This document shows positions 17,954-27,507 of a stretch of 64,000 bases of DNA, in pieces. Made by a program: the position numbers and the translations under genes. Under the pieces are notes generated by a model. That model was not told the origin of the DNA and searched no databases. It saw only the letters and a list, made by a program, of their open reading frames with translations. The stretch is from contig NZ_LT630003.1 of assembly GCF_900105615.1 (NCBI RefSeq), positions 2,418,001-2,482,000 on the forward strand, written 5' to 3'. How positions within the stretch are numbered: the first letter of the stretch is position 1; the number at the start of each line of letters is the position of its first letter. The stretch comes from Lacrimispora sphenoides JCM 1415 (GTDB taxonomy: Bacteria; Bacillota; Clostridia; Lachnospirales; Lachnospiraceae).

Positions 17954-18229
17954 TTATCTCTTGTTTATTGCTTCAAGAAGCTGCTCTTTTAAATACTGCT
18001 TATCCATCATATTGTCGATCCGGATAATGTGCGCCTTAGAATCTCTTAAAACATCGGCAAAATCTGAAGTTGTAATTAAAATATCATAGGAATCCGGGCT
18101 GACGGAACCGATATCTGAAGCATCTACGGTTGCTTCAATCTTTTCTGCATCAAGAATCTGTTGGGTAAACAGGCGAAGCATCATGGAGCTTCCTACTCCT
18201 GCACCACATACTGTAACTATTTTTAACAT
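17954..18229 (-). CDS. ulaB: PTS EIIB component, ascorbate/lactose type
   Basis: A 91-residue cytoplasmic EIIB protein. The phosphorylated cysteine lies in the N-terminal loop VCGAGVGSSMM (Cys8), the normal PTS_IIB signature. GGGGG precedes the ATG. It overlaps the end of the regulator gene by seven bases and is followed by EIIC. It passes phosphate from an EIIA to the sugar during uptake. No separate EIIA gene is present in the operon, so the EIIA-like domain of the regulator may be the donor. Confidence 0.9.
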   Translation of the reverse strand: MLKIVTVCGAGVGSSMMLRLFTQQILDAEKIEATVDASDIGSVSPDSYDILITTSDFADVLRDSKAHIIRIDNMMDKQYLKEQLLEAINKR

Positions 18230-20259
18230 TGTGAATCCCCCTTTATGATGTGTAATATTTCCTCTGCGGAATTTGCATTGGTTATTTCATTTACCTTTTT
18301 TTCGTCCATTAAAATGTCCGCAAGCTCGGTAAGTGCTTTTAAATGTGATTGGTGGTCAATGGCACAAAGGCCCACCACGATTTTAACCGGGTCGTTTTTC
18401 GGATGTCCGAATACAACGGGTTCTTTTAACGTTACAATACTAAGGCCGATATCCAGGGCGCCTTCCTCAGGTCTTGCGTGCGGCATGGCGATTCCCGGTG
18501 AGATTACGATATAGGTTCCGTTTACCTCAACATTTTTTAGCATTGCCTGGATGTAAGACTCATCTGCCAGCCCCTTATCTACAAGGAGCCTGCCGCTTTC
18601 CTTAACGGCTTCATCCCGACTGGCGGCCTCAAATTTTGCTTTTATTAATTCTGTGGTCAAAATTTCTTTTAACATCGGTTGATAAATTCCTTTCTTTGGT
18701 TCTGAATTTTCTGTAATTCCCAAATATATACTCAATTCATTTTTTAAAGGCGCCAGCTTATGATCCTCGATTTCCACATATTTGCCAATAATGTTCATCA
18801 CCTCGGCCATATGGATCCTGGCAGTTAAAAATGACAATTGGCTCTGTATTTCCTTTATGTCATAATCCGATAAATAAGGGCTTACTTTCAGTACCTTTGT
18901 GTCCTTCCACTTAAAAGGTACCGTGGATATGATCAGGTCCGGAGTATGTTCCTTCAGCCACAGTGCCGCATTTCTCACACTGAATGTCCCCAATATATTC
19001 ACATGGAAGATTGCCTGCAGCCTGCTCTTTAATATCTCAGAAGTGCTGATTCCTGCGTTGCAGACAATGATGACATTGGGTGTCCTGCGGATCTGTTTTT
19101 CATTTCTTTCTATTACGGAAGCAAAAAACAATGTGAAATAAGATATCTCGTGCTCATTAAAATGCACTTTAAGCTCTTCTTCAAGTACCTTTACACTCTT
19201 TTCCACTGCTTTGTTAAGCTGATAGAAATTTTCCAGGACATAGCTCAATAATGGATTTTCAGCCCATTCCCCAGCCAACGCCCGCTTATAGGCAGGACGC
19301 AGATGGTTGAGCAGTCCCTCATAAAGTTTGGAATCGGTTCGAAAAGCTTCAAAGGAGTATTCCTGTGCCACTGCATCGATAAACTGGTTCGTTACCAGAT
19401 TAAAGGGCAGCCATTTTTCAGATAACAGCTCCTCGGATTTGACGACAGATGCTTCTGCCAGCTTATTGGCCAGATAAAAGCAGTCATCAATCGATACTTC
19501 CCTGCCGAATATCGCTTCAATTTCATCATGCCGTTCCACAAAAGCCTTTTCTTCTCTCGTTAAAACATCCTTTGGTCCCCCGGTGAACGCTTTTCCGATG
19601 GAGATCCTTGCATAAGTGACATAAAAGGCGATCAGCATACGGTTAAATGATACATCGCTTAGTTCTACATTCAGCCGTCTTGCTACATCATCAAGAAAGG
19701 CTTCACAGGAATACAGGATCTGCATATCTTCCTTTCCTGCCCTGTCCTCAAAAAACAGCGGATCCTCACTGATGGAAAGAATCAGAAGATTCCTGATGTT
19801 TTGCTCTTTACCGGAAATCCGGTATCCTTTAAAGGGTGTGGCCTCTACTGCGATGGAATGAAAGCTGAGCATTTCCCTTACTTCCTTTAAATCACCGATG
19901 AGGGTATTTCTTGAAATATCAAGTTCCTTCAACAGGTCATCCACCGTGAACTGATCCCCGGACAAGAGTATGGACGTGGTGATCCGCAGGCGCCGAATTC
20001 TTAAATTTGACAGAACAAAAGCCGGGGTAGAGTGGATCAGACTCTCAAACTCAATCATCAGTGGTTCCGTATAAAACATCTTACCCTTATCTGCATTGAT
20101 TTCAGGGTATCCGGAAGCCTCCAGTAATTCATTTAATTTTTTTATATCACTGTAAATCGTTCTGCTGCTTACAGAAAACTGCTGCGCCAGCTCCCGCACG
20201 GTAAACTCACGGTTGCTCTGGCAGACAAGGCGGAATATTTCTAAAAGTCGGTTTTCCAT
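18223..20259 (-). CDS. PRD-containing transcriptional regulator with EIIB and EIIA domains
   Basis: A 678-residue BglG/MtlR-type regulator. Domains in order: HTH (about 1-60; VRELAQQFSVSSRTIYSDIKKL), a second helix-turn-helix (about 90-150), two PTS regulation domains (about 180-390), an EIIB-like domain with VIIVCNAGISTSE (Cys400), and a C-terminal EIIA domain with SPGIAMPHARPEEG (His594). The ATG at 20259 has AAAGGAGG seven bases upstream; the frame is open to 20304 without a site. It is the first gene of the PTS operon and probably activates it according to phosphorylation state. The EIIA domain might also serve transport, as no standalone EIIA is near. Confidence 0.9.
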   Translation of the reverse strand: MENRLLEIFRLVCQSNREFTVRELAQQFSVSSRTIYSDIKKLNELLEASGYPEINADKGKMFYTEPLMIEFESLIHSTPAFVLSNLRIRRLRITTSILLSGDQFTVDDLLKELDISRNTLIGDLKEVREMLSFHSIAVEATPFKGYRISGKEQNIRNLLILSISEDPLFFEDRAGKEDMQILYSCEAFLDDVARRLNVELSDVSFNRMLIAFYVTYARISIGKAFTGGPKDVLTREEKAFVERHDEIEAIFGREVSIDDCFYLANKLAEASVVKSEELLSEKWLPFNLVTNQFIDAVAQEYSFEAFRTDSKLYEGLLNHLRPAYKRALAGEWAENPLLSYVLENFYQLNKAVEKSVKVLEEELKVHFNEHEISYFTLFFASVIERNEKQIRRTPNVIIVCNAGISTSEILKSRLQAIFHVNILGTFSVRNAALWLKEHTPDLIISTVPFKWKDTKVLKVSPYLSDYDIKEIQSQLSFLTARIHMAEVMNIIGKYVEIEDHKLAPLKNELSIYLGITENSEPKKGIYQPMLKEILTTELIKAKFEAASRDEAVKESGRLLVDKGLADESYIQAMLKNVEVNGTYIVISPGIAMPHARPEEGALDIGLSIVTLKEPVVFGHPKNDPVKIVVGLCAIDHQSHLKALTELADILMDEKKVNEITNANSAEEILHIIKGDSQC

Positions 20260-20439
20260 GGTTTCCTCCTTTATGTGATAAGTATAGCATTCCAATGAAA
20301 TCATCTACAAATCCAATTTGCTTCACTTTTTTTGAATGGATAGGTATATGGCGGGCAAACCACAAAAAAAGACGCCGCTTACGCTGACGCCATATGATGA
20401 TTCATAAGTCAAGGTTGTTTGAAATACAAAATTTTCAGA

Positions 20440-20486
20440 AGCTTCCTTATAACTGAATTTGTTCAAGTATCAGTTATAAGGAAGCT
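20440..20486. terminator. bidirectional terminator-like hairpin
   Basis: AGCTTCCTTATAACTGA (20440-20456) and its perfect complement (20470-20486), 13-nt loop. It begins just past the RpiR gene stop on the reverse strand, with AAAATTTT flanks. Confidence 0.75.
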
Positions 20487-20500
20487 GAATTTTAAATCAT

Positions 20501-21286
20501 CTAAGAATATAAAAATATATATTGCATGGATAATAAATCAAGTATATAGGTAATGCCATATTTCCCATAAATACTAAGGTAGTCATTTGAGATACTATTC
20601 TTACTTATATAAAAAACATCTTCATAAGCACTTTTTAAACTTTGATCCCTGTTTCCTGTTATTAAAAATTTATGGCCTTTTAAACTTTTAACAAATTCAA
20701 GTGACAGCTCTGCAAACTTTCCAGATGCTGATACAGTAATTATGATATCCTCAGCATTGAAGGATTTTAATACATTGTTCTTAGTAAATGAATTTGAAAT
20801 AACATGAGTGACCTTAGATGCAAACATTAATTCCTGCTGAAACTTTGCGATTGTTCCGCTGGTATTGTTTGCACATAAGAATACGATATTAACATCTTTA
20901 TGAAGCAGCTGACACAAAAAACTTATCTTTTCAAAATTAAAATGCTCATCGATATCTATAATCATGTCATTAATAAGGCTTTTTATATGGCTTTGATAAT
21001 TGGAATATTCTTCAATATCCCTATATCTTAAATTACTTGGAAATACTAATTTAGTCACTGAACTTTTTAATTTGCTGAAATTATCGTATCCCAGTTGCTC
21101 GCAGAATCTTCTGATGGCTGATATGGATGTAAAGCATTCCTCTGTGATTTCTGAAATACTAACACTGGAAATTCTATATAGATTCTTTAAAATGTACTGT
21201 GCTAATACATATTCAATATTATCAGATTTTCCTGCGTTTACTATTAATGATAAAGAGTTTAAGAGACCTAAGTTATTGATTTCCAC
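20501..21286 (-). CDS. MurR/RpiR family transcriptional regulator
   Basis: A 261-residue regulator with an N-terminal RpiR helix-turn-helix (SISEITEECFTSISAIRRFCEQLGY) and a C-terminal SIS sugar-phosphate-binding domain (VFLCANNTSGTIAKFQQELM, IITVSASGKFAE). I prefer a GTG start at 21286 because GGAGG lies eight bases upstream; an ATG at 21301 lacks a ribosome site. It is the last gene of the GH1-PTS-M81-M24 group on the same strand, so a phosphorylated product of that pathway is the likely inducer. AT-rich codon use resembles the neighbouring genes. Confidence 0.85.
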   Translation of the reverse strand: MEINNLGLLNSLSLIVNAGKSDNIEYVLAQYILKNLYRISSVSISEITEECFTSISAIRRFCEQLGYDNFSKLKSSVTKLVFPSNLRYRDIEEYSNYQSHIKSLINDMIIDIDEHFNFEKISFLCQLLHKDVNIVFLCANNTSGTIAKFQQELMFASKVTHVISNSFTKNNVLKSFNAEDIIITVSASGKFAELSLEFVKSLKGHKFLITGNRDQSLKSAYEDVFYISKNSISNDYLSIYGKYGITYILDLLSMQYIFLYS

Positions 21287-21407
21287 ATTACATTCCTCCA
21301 TTGAGCTTATTAATGCATGATTCCTCTTCTATTATAAGCTGTTTATAACCGGACGGGTATGCAGATAAACGTGTTCAAGACAGACATTGGAATAACGGTC
21401 AGAATTC

Positions 21408-22784
21408 TCATTTGGAACCTGTGAATGCCGCTCTCTTATTGAGTAAGAATGGGCGGCAGTAAGCAGTCGCATTACTAGTTGGAATAACTTCTTCCGAAAG
21501 ATTGATTGCCAATTCTTCCATGATATAAGACCTGCGTTTCTGGATTCGATTCCACATTTCCGGATATTCTTTTTTTATTGCTTCCCGCAAAGCCTTGTCA
21601 GCCAGCATAACTCCGCTCTCACAGCTGATTCCGCCATAACCGGGAACGGCTGGAATGATATCAATCTGGAACAGCATTCCGCTCTTTATTCGTTCCCCAG
21701 AACCTTTGTATACCGGAGAAGCAAGCCATTCTTCATCAGCACATAAGTGACCGGGGTTTAATGACCATCCATACTGGGCTTTTGGCAGCACTTCCTCTAT
21801 CTTATCATATAATTCGTTTCCGTCCATACCAATCTTAATCGTTTCTAACCAAGTCTTTACTGCCGTGTAGTAGGGAATTGCTACCTTCTTCAAGTAGTCT
21901 TTTTCACCTTCCGGCAATTCCTCTTCGCTTAATACCGCATATCCGCCGCGGCTTTGTAATCCCCCCTTGAATCCCGTAGTGATTGAAATACGGTCTCCTT
22001 TTTTAATTACTTTATTGGTTGGGTATATATTGGCTTTTACAAAACGCTCCCCAGCCGCCATGATAGTTACAACATTATGAGGCTGTCCAAATGCAGCTAA
22101 TTTCTCTGCAATCTGCATTTCTGTTTTACCTTCATCAAACGCTTCCATGGCTTCTAATATACAATTTCCTGCAAGTGCAGCCCCGAATTCATAATGTGCC
22201 AGTTCATTGGCATTGTTTGTGGTACGTATGCCTCCATCACCAATGAATAAGCCCGCAGCATTGGAAAACCTGGCTTCCCTGCAGTTGCTCATGATGGCTT
22301 GTACGATAAAGTATGGAATATCATATAATGCAGTATTATCCTCGGATTTGCCGGTAAAATTCTTCCAACCAACAAAACCAATATTTTTTGCTTTTTCCAA
22401 TCCGCACTGCATGAAAATTTCAGCCACGCTTTTCTCTGTCTCCATCGGCTGGTTTGGAAGGGAAAAATACGGCATGTGCACAGCCGTCACTTCAATTCTT
22501 GATTTTGCTGCTTTGTTCAAATTCTCATTTCCTAATACCATATACGCCTTACCACAGGAATGAAGCACGAATAAGGCCTCTTCAAAACGTGGCAGGAAAC
22601 CGCATATGTATTCAAAATTACTTCCATGTTCCAAATCGGCATAGATAACAATAGTATCATAACCTTTCTCTTTCATCTTTGCCAACAATTTTTCTTTTCT
22701 TTCTTCCATTGTTTTATCACTTAATGCAACTGGTACAAGATCCTGCTCTAATTCCGGCGCTTTTATTTCTTTTAGCTGTATCAT
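21408..22784 (-). CDS. M24-fold (creatinase/aminopeptidase P-like) protein lacking metal Asp ligands
   Basis: A 458-residue protein with the two-domain creatinase/prolidase layout: N-terminal creatinase-like domain (about 1-160) and C-terminal pita-bread domain. It keeps NPGHL and ISCESGVML positions corresponding to the metal His and Glu region, but where peptidases have IDxG and SDxTR it reads ISITTGF and SRGGYAV, so both Asp ligands appear missing. Creatinase itself is a metal-free member of this fold, so it may be a non-peptidase amidinohydrolase-like enzyme. The ATG at 22784 has AAGGAG seven bases upstream. It lies 16 nt after the M81 gene. Confidence 0.82.
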   Translation of the reverse strand: MIQLKEIKAPELEQDLVPVALSDKTMEERKEKLLAKMKEKGYDTIVIYADLEHGSNFEYICGFLPRFEEALFVLHSCGKAYMVLGNENLNKAAKSRIEVTAVHMPYFSLPNQPMETEKSVAEIFMQCGLEKAKNIGFVGWKNFTGKSEDNTALYDIPYFIVQAIMSNCREARFSNAAGLFIGDGGIRTTNNANELAHYEFGAALAGNCILEAMEAFDEGKTEMQIAEKLAAFGQPHNVVTIMAAGERFVKANIYPTNKVIKKGDRISITTGFKGGLQSRGGYAVLSEEELPEGEKDYLKKVAIPYYTAVKTWLETIKIGMDGNELYDKIEEVLPKAQYGWSLNPGHLCADEEWLASPVYKGSGERIKSGMLFQIDIIPAVPGYGGISCESGVMLADKALREAIKKEYPEMWNRIQKRRSYIMEELAINLSEEVIPTSNATAYCRPFLLNKRAAFTGSK

Positions 22785-22800
22785 TTTATATTCTCCTTCT

Positions 22801-24249
22801 TTAAATGTCATCAATCGGAAACATTGGACGCATAATGCGTTTGAATAGCAGCTTTGAAGTATCCTGCAGCGTTGCTCCCTGTGTTAATGACATAATAGTT
22901 AATTTGCCTTCTTCTTTTAATTCCGGGAAAATATATCCCTGTTTAACTATTATAATATCATAGTCTTCATAGTTTACACCAGCCGTATGAAACTGGTGTA
23001 TTTCCACAAAAGGATGATTATTTCCTGAAACTATAATATCAATTGGTTTATCTTTAACACCAATGGTAATACAATCACCAAAATTTCCTTCTCCCACATA
23101 AGAGTATCCGGCCAAATATCCTTTCGCTTTGACCGCAACGTCTAAATCTACTTTTTCGGATAACTCATCCAAATTCATTCCTAAAGAAATTGATATTTTC
23201 TCCTCTTCTTCCAAACCGGCTAATTTTGTTAATGCCTCTGCATCATTTATGCCGGCAAACAAAAACTTCTTGTTGCAGGTATTGTCAAGTGCCAGCACCT
23301 GGCGCAATAGAAATGTATTGCCTCCCACAGCTCCAGAGGTCACATTATCCCCGGAATCAGTGATGAATACGGGCTTACCTTTAAATTCTACCGCCATTTT
23401 CATTGCTTCTTCCGGCGGTGCAGTCAGTCCGGTATAATGGAATTCATGCCGTTTATCCCATACATACTTGGCTAATTTATCAGCAATATGATTTGCATAT
23501 TCCTGGTCGGTTTCTTTTGCAGGGATAACAACAATACCGCATCCCGCAACATCACAGTCATGACGGATATATCCCACATGCCAGGAACAGCTTAAAATTC
23601 TTTTATCTTCTTCTAATTCTTCTAAGTATTGATTGATGGTTTTAACTGGTTCATCCGCAGAAACACTTTGTTCCCCGCCTAAAATCATGGGTAATTTGCG
23701 GTATACCGGTGTGATATTTTGACGGGTCTTCAACAGTGCTGCCATCTTTTCACAAACAAACGAAATCGTTTCCTTTATATCTGTATGGGGAGAATTCCGG
23801 TAACTGCGAATCAGTGTTGTGCTTTCAACATATTCCTTCGATAAGTTGCCATGAGGATCACAAACCACTGCAACCGGTAAATAAGAACCTACTAATTTGC
23901 GGATCTCCTTCACAATATGGTGATCACCTGATCCGCCTTCTAAATCTTCCACTTCACTTGCTCCATGCAGGTGAAGGTAGATACCATCAATTTCATGAAT
24001 GTGCTTTTTGACATCTTCCAAAATTCTATTTTCAATGAAATCAAATGCATCTTTCTCTAATACACCGCCGGCTGCCGCATTGGCATAAATGGAAGGGATG
24101 ATTTCGACTCCTTCTCTCACAAATACATCTTCACATTTCATTTCCCGAATGCAATCTTCTCCAAATAAAAGATTAAAATTTTCCAATCTACTTTTATACG
24201 GAATGTTTGCATTGGATTCAATAACAAATTGGGCTATCAATACTTTCAT
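22801..24249 (-). CDS. M81 family (MlrC-like) metallopeptidase/amidohydrolase
   Basis: A 482-residue protein of the M81 / microcystinase C (MlrC) family. Zinc-type ligands are visible in the N-terminal domain: VVCDPHGNLS and RSYRNSPHTDIKE, which correspond to the D-H and H-x-D motifs of MlrC. The N-terminal HETN motif seen in many members is altered (FVIESNANIP). The C-terminal MlrC domain follows. The ATG at 24249 has AGGAGG ten bases upstream; upstream codons to 24291 have none. It is transcribed between PTS EIIBC and the M24-fold gene. M81 enzymes split amide bonds in small peptides; the substrate here is unknown. Confidence 0.85.
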   Translation of the reverse strand: MKVLIAQFVIESNANIPYKSRLENFNLLFGEDCIREMKCEDVFVREGVEIIPSIYANAAAGGVLEKDAFDFIENRILEDVKKHIHEIDGIYLHLHGASEVEDLEGGSGDHHIVKEIRKLVGSYLPVAVVCDPHGNLSKEYVESTTLIRSYRNSPHTDIKETISFVCEKMAALLKTRQNITPVYRKLPMILGGEQSVSADEPVKTINQYLEELEEDKRILSCSWHVGYIRHDCDVAGCGIVVIPAKETDQEYANHIADKLAKYVWDKRHEFHYTGLTAPPEEAMKMAVEFKGKPVFITDSGDNVTSGAVGGNTFLLRQVLALDNTCNKKFLFAGINDAEALTKLAGLEEEEKISISLGMNLDELSEKVDLDVAVKAKGYLAGYSYVGEGNFGDCITIGVKDKPIDIIVSGNNHPFVEIHQFHTAGVNYEDYDIIIVKQGYIFPELKEEGKLTIMSLTQGATLQDTSKLLFKRIMRPMFPIDDI

Positions 24250-24295
24250 TACATTCTTCCTCCTGGATACGGTTAGAAGTGTGCCTCTCACTATA

Positions 24296-24336
24296 AAAAA
24301 TCACCCCTATGAATATTATTCACAGGAGTAATTTTT
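24296..24336 (-). terminator. RNA hairpin between EIIBC and M81 genes
   Basis: On the reverse strand the arms 24336-24318 and 24314-24296 form 19 consecutive pairs when G-U pairs are allowed, with a 3-nt loop and a U run at the end. The forward-strand RNA would not pair as well. It looks like an intrinsic terminator or attenuator within the operon. Confidence 0.65.
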
Positions 24337-24396
24337 ATAATATTCTTACATAATAGATTAAGTCACCCTTATTTTAAAATTTATTTTTATTTTTTA

Positions 24397-25767
24397 TTAC
24401 TCTGTTTTTGAAAGAATAATCTTGCATGATACAAAAGATACTGCAACTGCCACTACTGATACAATTGCAGCTAAAAAGAAATTCCCCAAGCCGCCATCTT
24501 TATCAACAAAGAACAAAGCAGTTAATAATCCTGGGCAGCCTCCCATAACATAGCTCTTTAATCCAAAGATACCAGCAACTAAACCAGCGCTCGCCGCTCC
24601 GATTGCAGTACCAATCAAAACTCTTGGCCTCATGATTAATGATCCATAAAATGCCGGTTCCGTAACTCCGCAAAGTGCAGTAATACCAAAAGATGCAATC
24701 ATACCTTTTTTGCTTTTATCGTTTCGAATGGTTGTAGCTACTGCCAATGCACTTCCACCGATACACAGGTTCGAGATAAATCCCATAACCATAATCGCCG
24801 GATCATATCCAATTGTCGCAACGCTGTTAAATCCAATCGGCATAATGGCTTTGTCTAATCCCAGCATGACCATGTAAGGGTAAACCACCGCAAAGATCGG
24901 CATGGCTATTCCGCCAATTGCATTCATTAAGTTTGTAATTCCAACACCTACATAAGTACTTAAAATGGTTCCTATCGGCCCTAAAATAATTAAAGTGACA
25001 GGGACAACAACGATCATTGTACATAATGGTTTCAAAAAGTATCTCACGGTTTCAGGAATATACTTCTGGAATAACTTGTCCACAAAATACATAAATCCAA
25101 TGCCTAGCATAATCGGCAATACACTGCCTGTATATTCTACCACCGGAATACCAATACCCAAGAAGCTTAATCCTGCTGCCCCGCTAATATTTGAACTAAC
25201 TAACAGTCCGCCTAAAAATGCGCCCATGATTGGTTCCATTTTTAAACGTTTTGCCATTGTAAATCCAATGTAAACCGGCAAAAAGGTAAACGCAGCACTG
25301 AAAATCGAAGTTAAAATAACCGCAGTACCAGAATCCATAGCAACACCAAAGTAGTTGACAAGCAAGTTTTTAAATGCCAGAATCATTCCGCCTGTAATCA
25401 GCGCAGGAACAATCGGCATAAAAACTGCGGCCATGAAGTTACCAAATTTGTTAACATAGTACATCGCCTTTTTTTCTTCCGGTTCTTCCGGGGAAACTGT
25501 TTCGCTGGTTACGCCTTCTTTCCAGCCTGACGCATCTAAGAAATCGTTATATGCTTCATTCACATTAGGCCCAATGATAATCTGGACCTGTCCGGCTTTG
25601 CTGACAATGCCCAGGACATTTTCAATTCCTTTTAATGCTTCTTCATTTACAAGTTTCTTGCTGTTGTAGTGTAAACGAAGCCTGGTTGCGCAGTGCTCAA
25701 CATGATTTAAGTTTTCAATACCACCGACATGTTCTAATACTTGCTTTGACATCTCAACATATTTCAT
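24397..25767 (-). CDS. PTS glucoside-family EIIBC component
   Basis: A 456-residue PTS permease of the glucose/glucoside family. An N-terminal EIIB domain (about 1-85) has the phosphorylated Cys in NLNHVEHCATRLRLHY, followed by a polytopic EIIC domain (about 105-450). No EIIA domain is attached. The ATG at 25767 follows GGAGG; the frame opens further to 25800 without a site. Next to a GH1 6-phospho-beta-glucosidase, a beta-glucoside or related disaccharide is the likely substrate. The 3' neighbours (M81, M24-fold) suggest the sugar carries an amide-linked group; that is speculative. Confidence 0.9.
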   Translation of the reverse strand: MKYVEMSKQVLEHVGGIENLNHVEHCATRLRLHYNSKKLVNEEALKGIENVLGIVSKAGQVQIIIGPNVNEAYNDFLDASGWKEGVTSETVSPEEPEEKKAMYYVNKFGNFMAAVFMPIVPALITGGMILAFKNLLVNYFGVAMDSGTAVILTSIFSAAFTFLPVYIGFTMAKRLKMEPIMGAFLGGLLVSSNISGAAGLSFLGIGIPVVEYTGSVLPIMLGIGFMYFVDKLFQKYIPETVRYFLKPLCTMIVVVPVTLIILGPIGTILSTYVGVGITNLMNAIGGIAMPIFAVVYPYMVMLGLDKAIMPIGFNSVATIGYDPAIMVMGFISNLCIGGSALAVATTIRNDKSKKGMIASFGITALCGVTEPAFYGSLIMRPRVLIGTAIGAASAGLVAGIFGLKSYVMGGCPGLLTALFFVDKDGGLGNFFLAAIVSVVAVAVSFVSCKIILSKTE

Positions 25768-25962
25768 TTTATTTTTCCTCCACCCATAATTATTCTTCAA
25801 TAAAATTTATCATTATATAGCTATATCAAAATTTTTTAAGCATGTTAACAGCCAAATCGTATTCCGTTACCATATTTGTATCCTTCAATAATATCTTTAT
25901 AAAAACACCTTGAAACCGGTGGCGAAAACTTCAGGTGGATGCCATAGGATTTTCTACCCTTT

Positions 25963-27372
25963 TTAGATGCCCCTTTTGGCTGCGATAAGCGATTTATACC
26001 AGTAGTAGCTTTCCTTTGGAATTCGTCTGTTGTTGTTTTTAAAATCAACTCTGACAATTCCATACCGCTTTTCATAGCCATTAATCCAACTATAGAGATC
26101 CATGGAAGACCACATATAATACCCTTGTACATTGACTCCTTCTTCTTTCGCCTGTAACATGTAGTCAATAAATTCACTGCATATTTCTATTCTTTCAGTA
26201 TCTTTCACATAGCCATTATCATCGGGAGTTTCATATTGACCGCATCCGTTTTCCGTGATATAAACCAAAATATCTCCATATTTTGCCTTGATTTCCTTTA
26301 AGGCATTATACATACATTTTGGATAGACTTCTCTTCCCCAAAGATTGCGTTTAACATCAGGGTCAAATGATGTTTCAAACAGATCCTTTATACGAATGCC
26401 TTCTTTTGATTTTGATCCTTTCCCCTTATTATTGTGGAAAATTTCTGTTTCACCCTCAGAATAATCGGTTACATACTGACGATTATAAAGATTTAAGCCA
26501 ATATAATCGATCTTGCCTTTTTCAAAGGCAGGAATATCTTCTTCACAAATAAATGAAGCATCAACATGGTTATCCTCTAACACCTCGTTTAGTTCAGCCG
26601 GTATTTTACCAAATACGGCGGTATCTAAAACCATACGGTTGTAAAAAATATCAGCCCTTAATTTTACTGATTCTTTTTCTTTCGTGTCAGGGTCTAATTC
26701 AACATTTCCATTGTCATGAACAACCCCAATGATTCCTTTCATACCTAACTCTTTATAGCTTTGAACGGCTTTTGCACTACCCAGCATCAGGTTATAAAGA
26801 ACGTTCCAAAAGCGACTAAAATCAGCCTTATAGTTTGGCGGATAATTTCCTACAACATAGCTGCAGTACGCATAATATCTTGGTTCATTGATCGTAGACC
26901 AAATCTTAACCCGGTCTCCGAAGTTTTCAAAACACACTTTTGCATATTGATTAAAAGCATCTACAACTTTTCGGTTCTCCCATCCGCCGATTTTAGCCAT
27001 CTCATTGGGGAGGTCGTAATGAAATAATGTCACATTAGGAATAATTCCTTTTTCCAGACAATAGTTAACAACATTGTTATAAAATTCAATCCCTTTCGGA
27101 TTGACCTCACCAACTCCCCGCGGAATGATTCTGGCCCATGAGATTGAGAATCTATAAGTATTTTGGTTTCCTTCTGCCATCAGGTCTATATCTTCTTTAT
27201 ACCTATGGTAAAAATCACTGGCAACGTCACCATCTTCATGGTTAATATTCAGAGAACTTTCATGGTTAAAGACATCCCATTCATTTAAGCCTTTCCCATC
27301 TTCGTCCCAACCTCCTTCACATTGATAAGCAGCGGTTGCCGAGCCCCATAAAAAATTTCCTTTGATACTCAT
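25963..27372 (-). CDS. GH1 6-phospho-beta-glucosidase
   Basis: A 469-residue cytoplasmic family 1 glycoside hydrolase. The acid/base Glu is in STINEPR and the nucleophile Glu in ITENGCG. Near the C-terminus YSWINGYEKRYG carries Ser where plain beta-glucosidases have Glu (FEWAEGYSKRFG); Ser with the following Lys and Tyr is the known phosphate-binding set of 6-phospho-glycosidases. The ATG at 27372 follows AGAGG. It lies 195 nt upstream of the PTS EIIBC gene on the same strand and would hydrolyse the imported phosphorylated glucoside to glucose-6-phosphate and aglycone. Confidence 0.93.
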   Translation of the reverse strand: MSIKGNFLWGSATAAYQCEGGWDEDGKGLNEWDVFNHESSLNINHEDGDVASDFYHRYKEDIDLMAEGNQNTYRFSISWARIIPRGVGEVNPKGIEFYNNVVNYCLEKGIIPNVTLFHYDLPNEMAKIGGWENRKVVDAFNQYAKVCFENFGDRVKIWSTINEPRYYAYCSYVVGNYPPNYKADFSRFWNVLYNLMLGSAKAVQSYKELGMKGIIGVVHDNGNVELDPDTKEKESVKLRADIFYNRMVLDTAVFGKIPAELNEVLEDNHVDASFICEEDIPAFEKGKIDYIGLNLYNRQYVTDYSEGETEIFHNNKGKGSKSKEGIRIKDLFETSFDPDVKRNLWGREVYPKCMYNALKEIKAKYGDILVYITENGCGQYETPDDNGYVKDTERIEICSEFIDYMLQAKEEGVNVQGYYMWSSMDLYSWINGYEKRYGIVRVDFKNNNRRIPKESYYWYKSLIAAKRGI

Positions 27373-27507
27373 GTTTTTTCTGTATTCCTCTCTTAAACAA
27401 TTATCGCAAAACGTTTTACACTTTTTATTATAATCTTTTTAAAAATTTCATGTAGTTCAGAATACGAACGATTTTATAACCGGCTTTAGTTTTCGTTATC
27501 TATCATA

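Noticed and set aside
18060..18080. GTTGTAATTA half-matches to the Fnr-type palindrome inside coding sequence (also near 13250)
   Set aside because: Only half of the palindrome is present and the sites lie within genes.
20355..20400. GGCGTC-containing repeat downstream of the PRD regulator promoter as a terminator
   Set aside because: The repeat is direct rather than inverted; no stable stem could be drawn.
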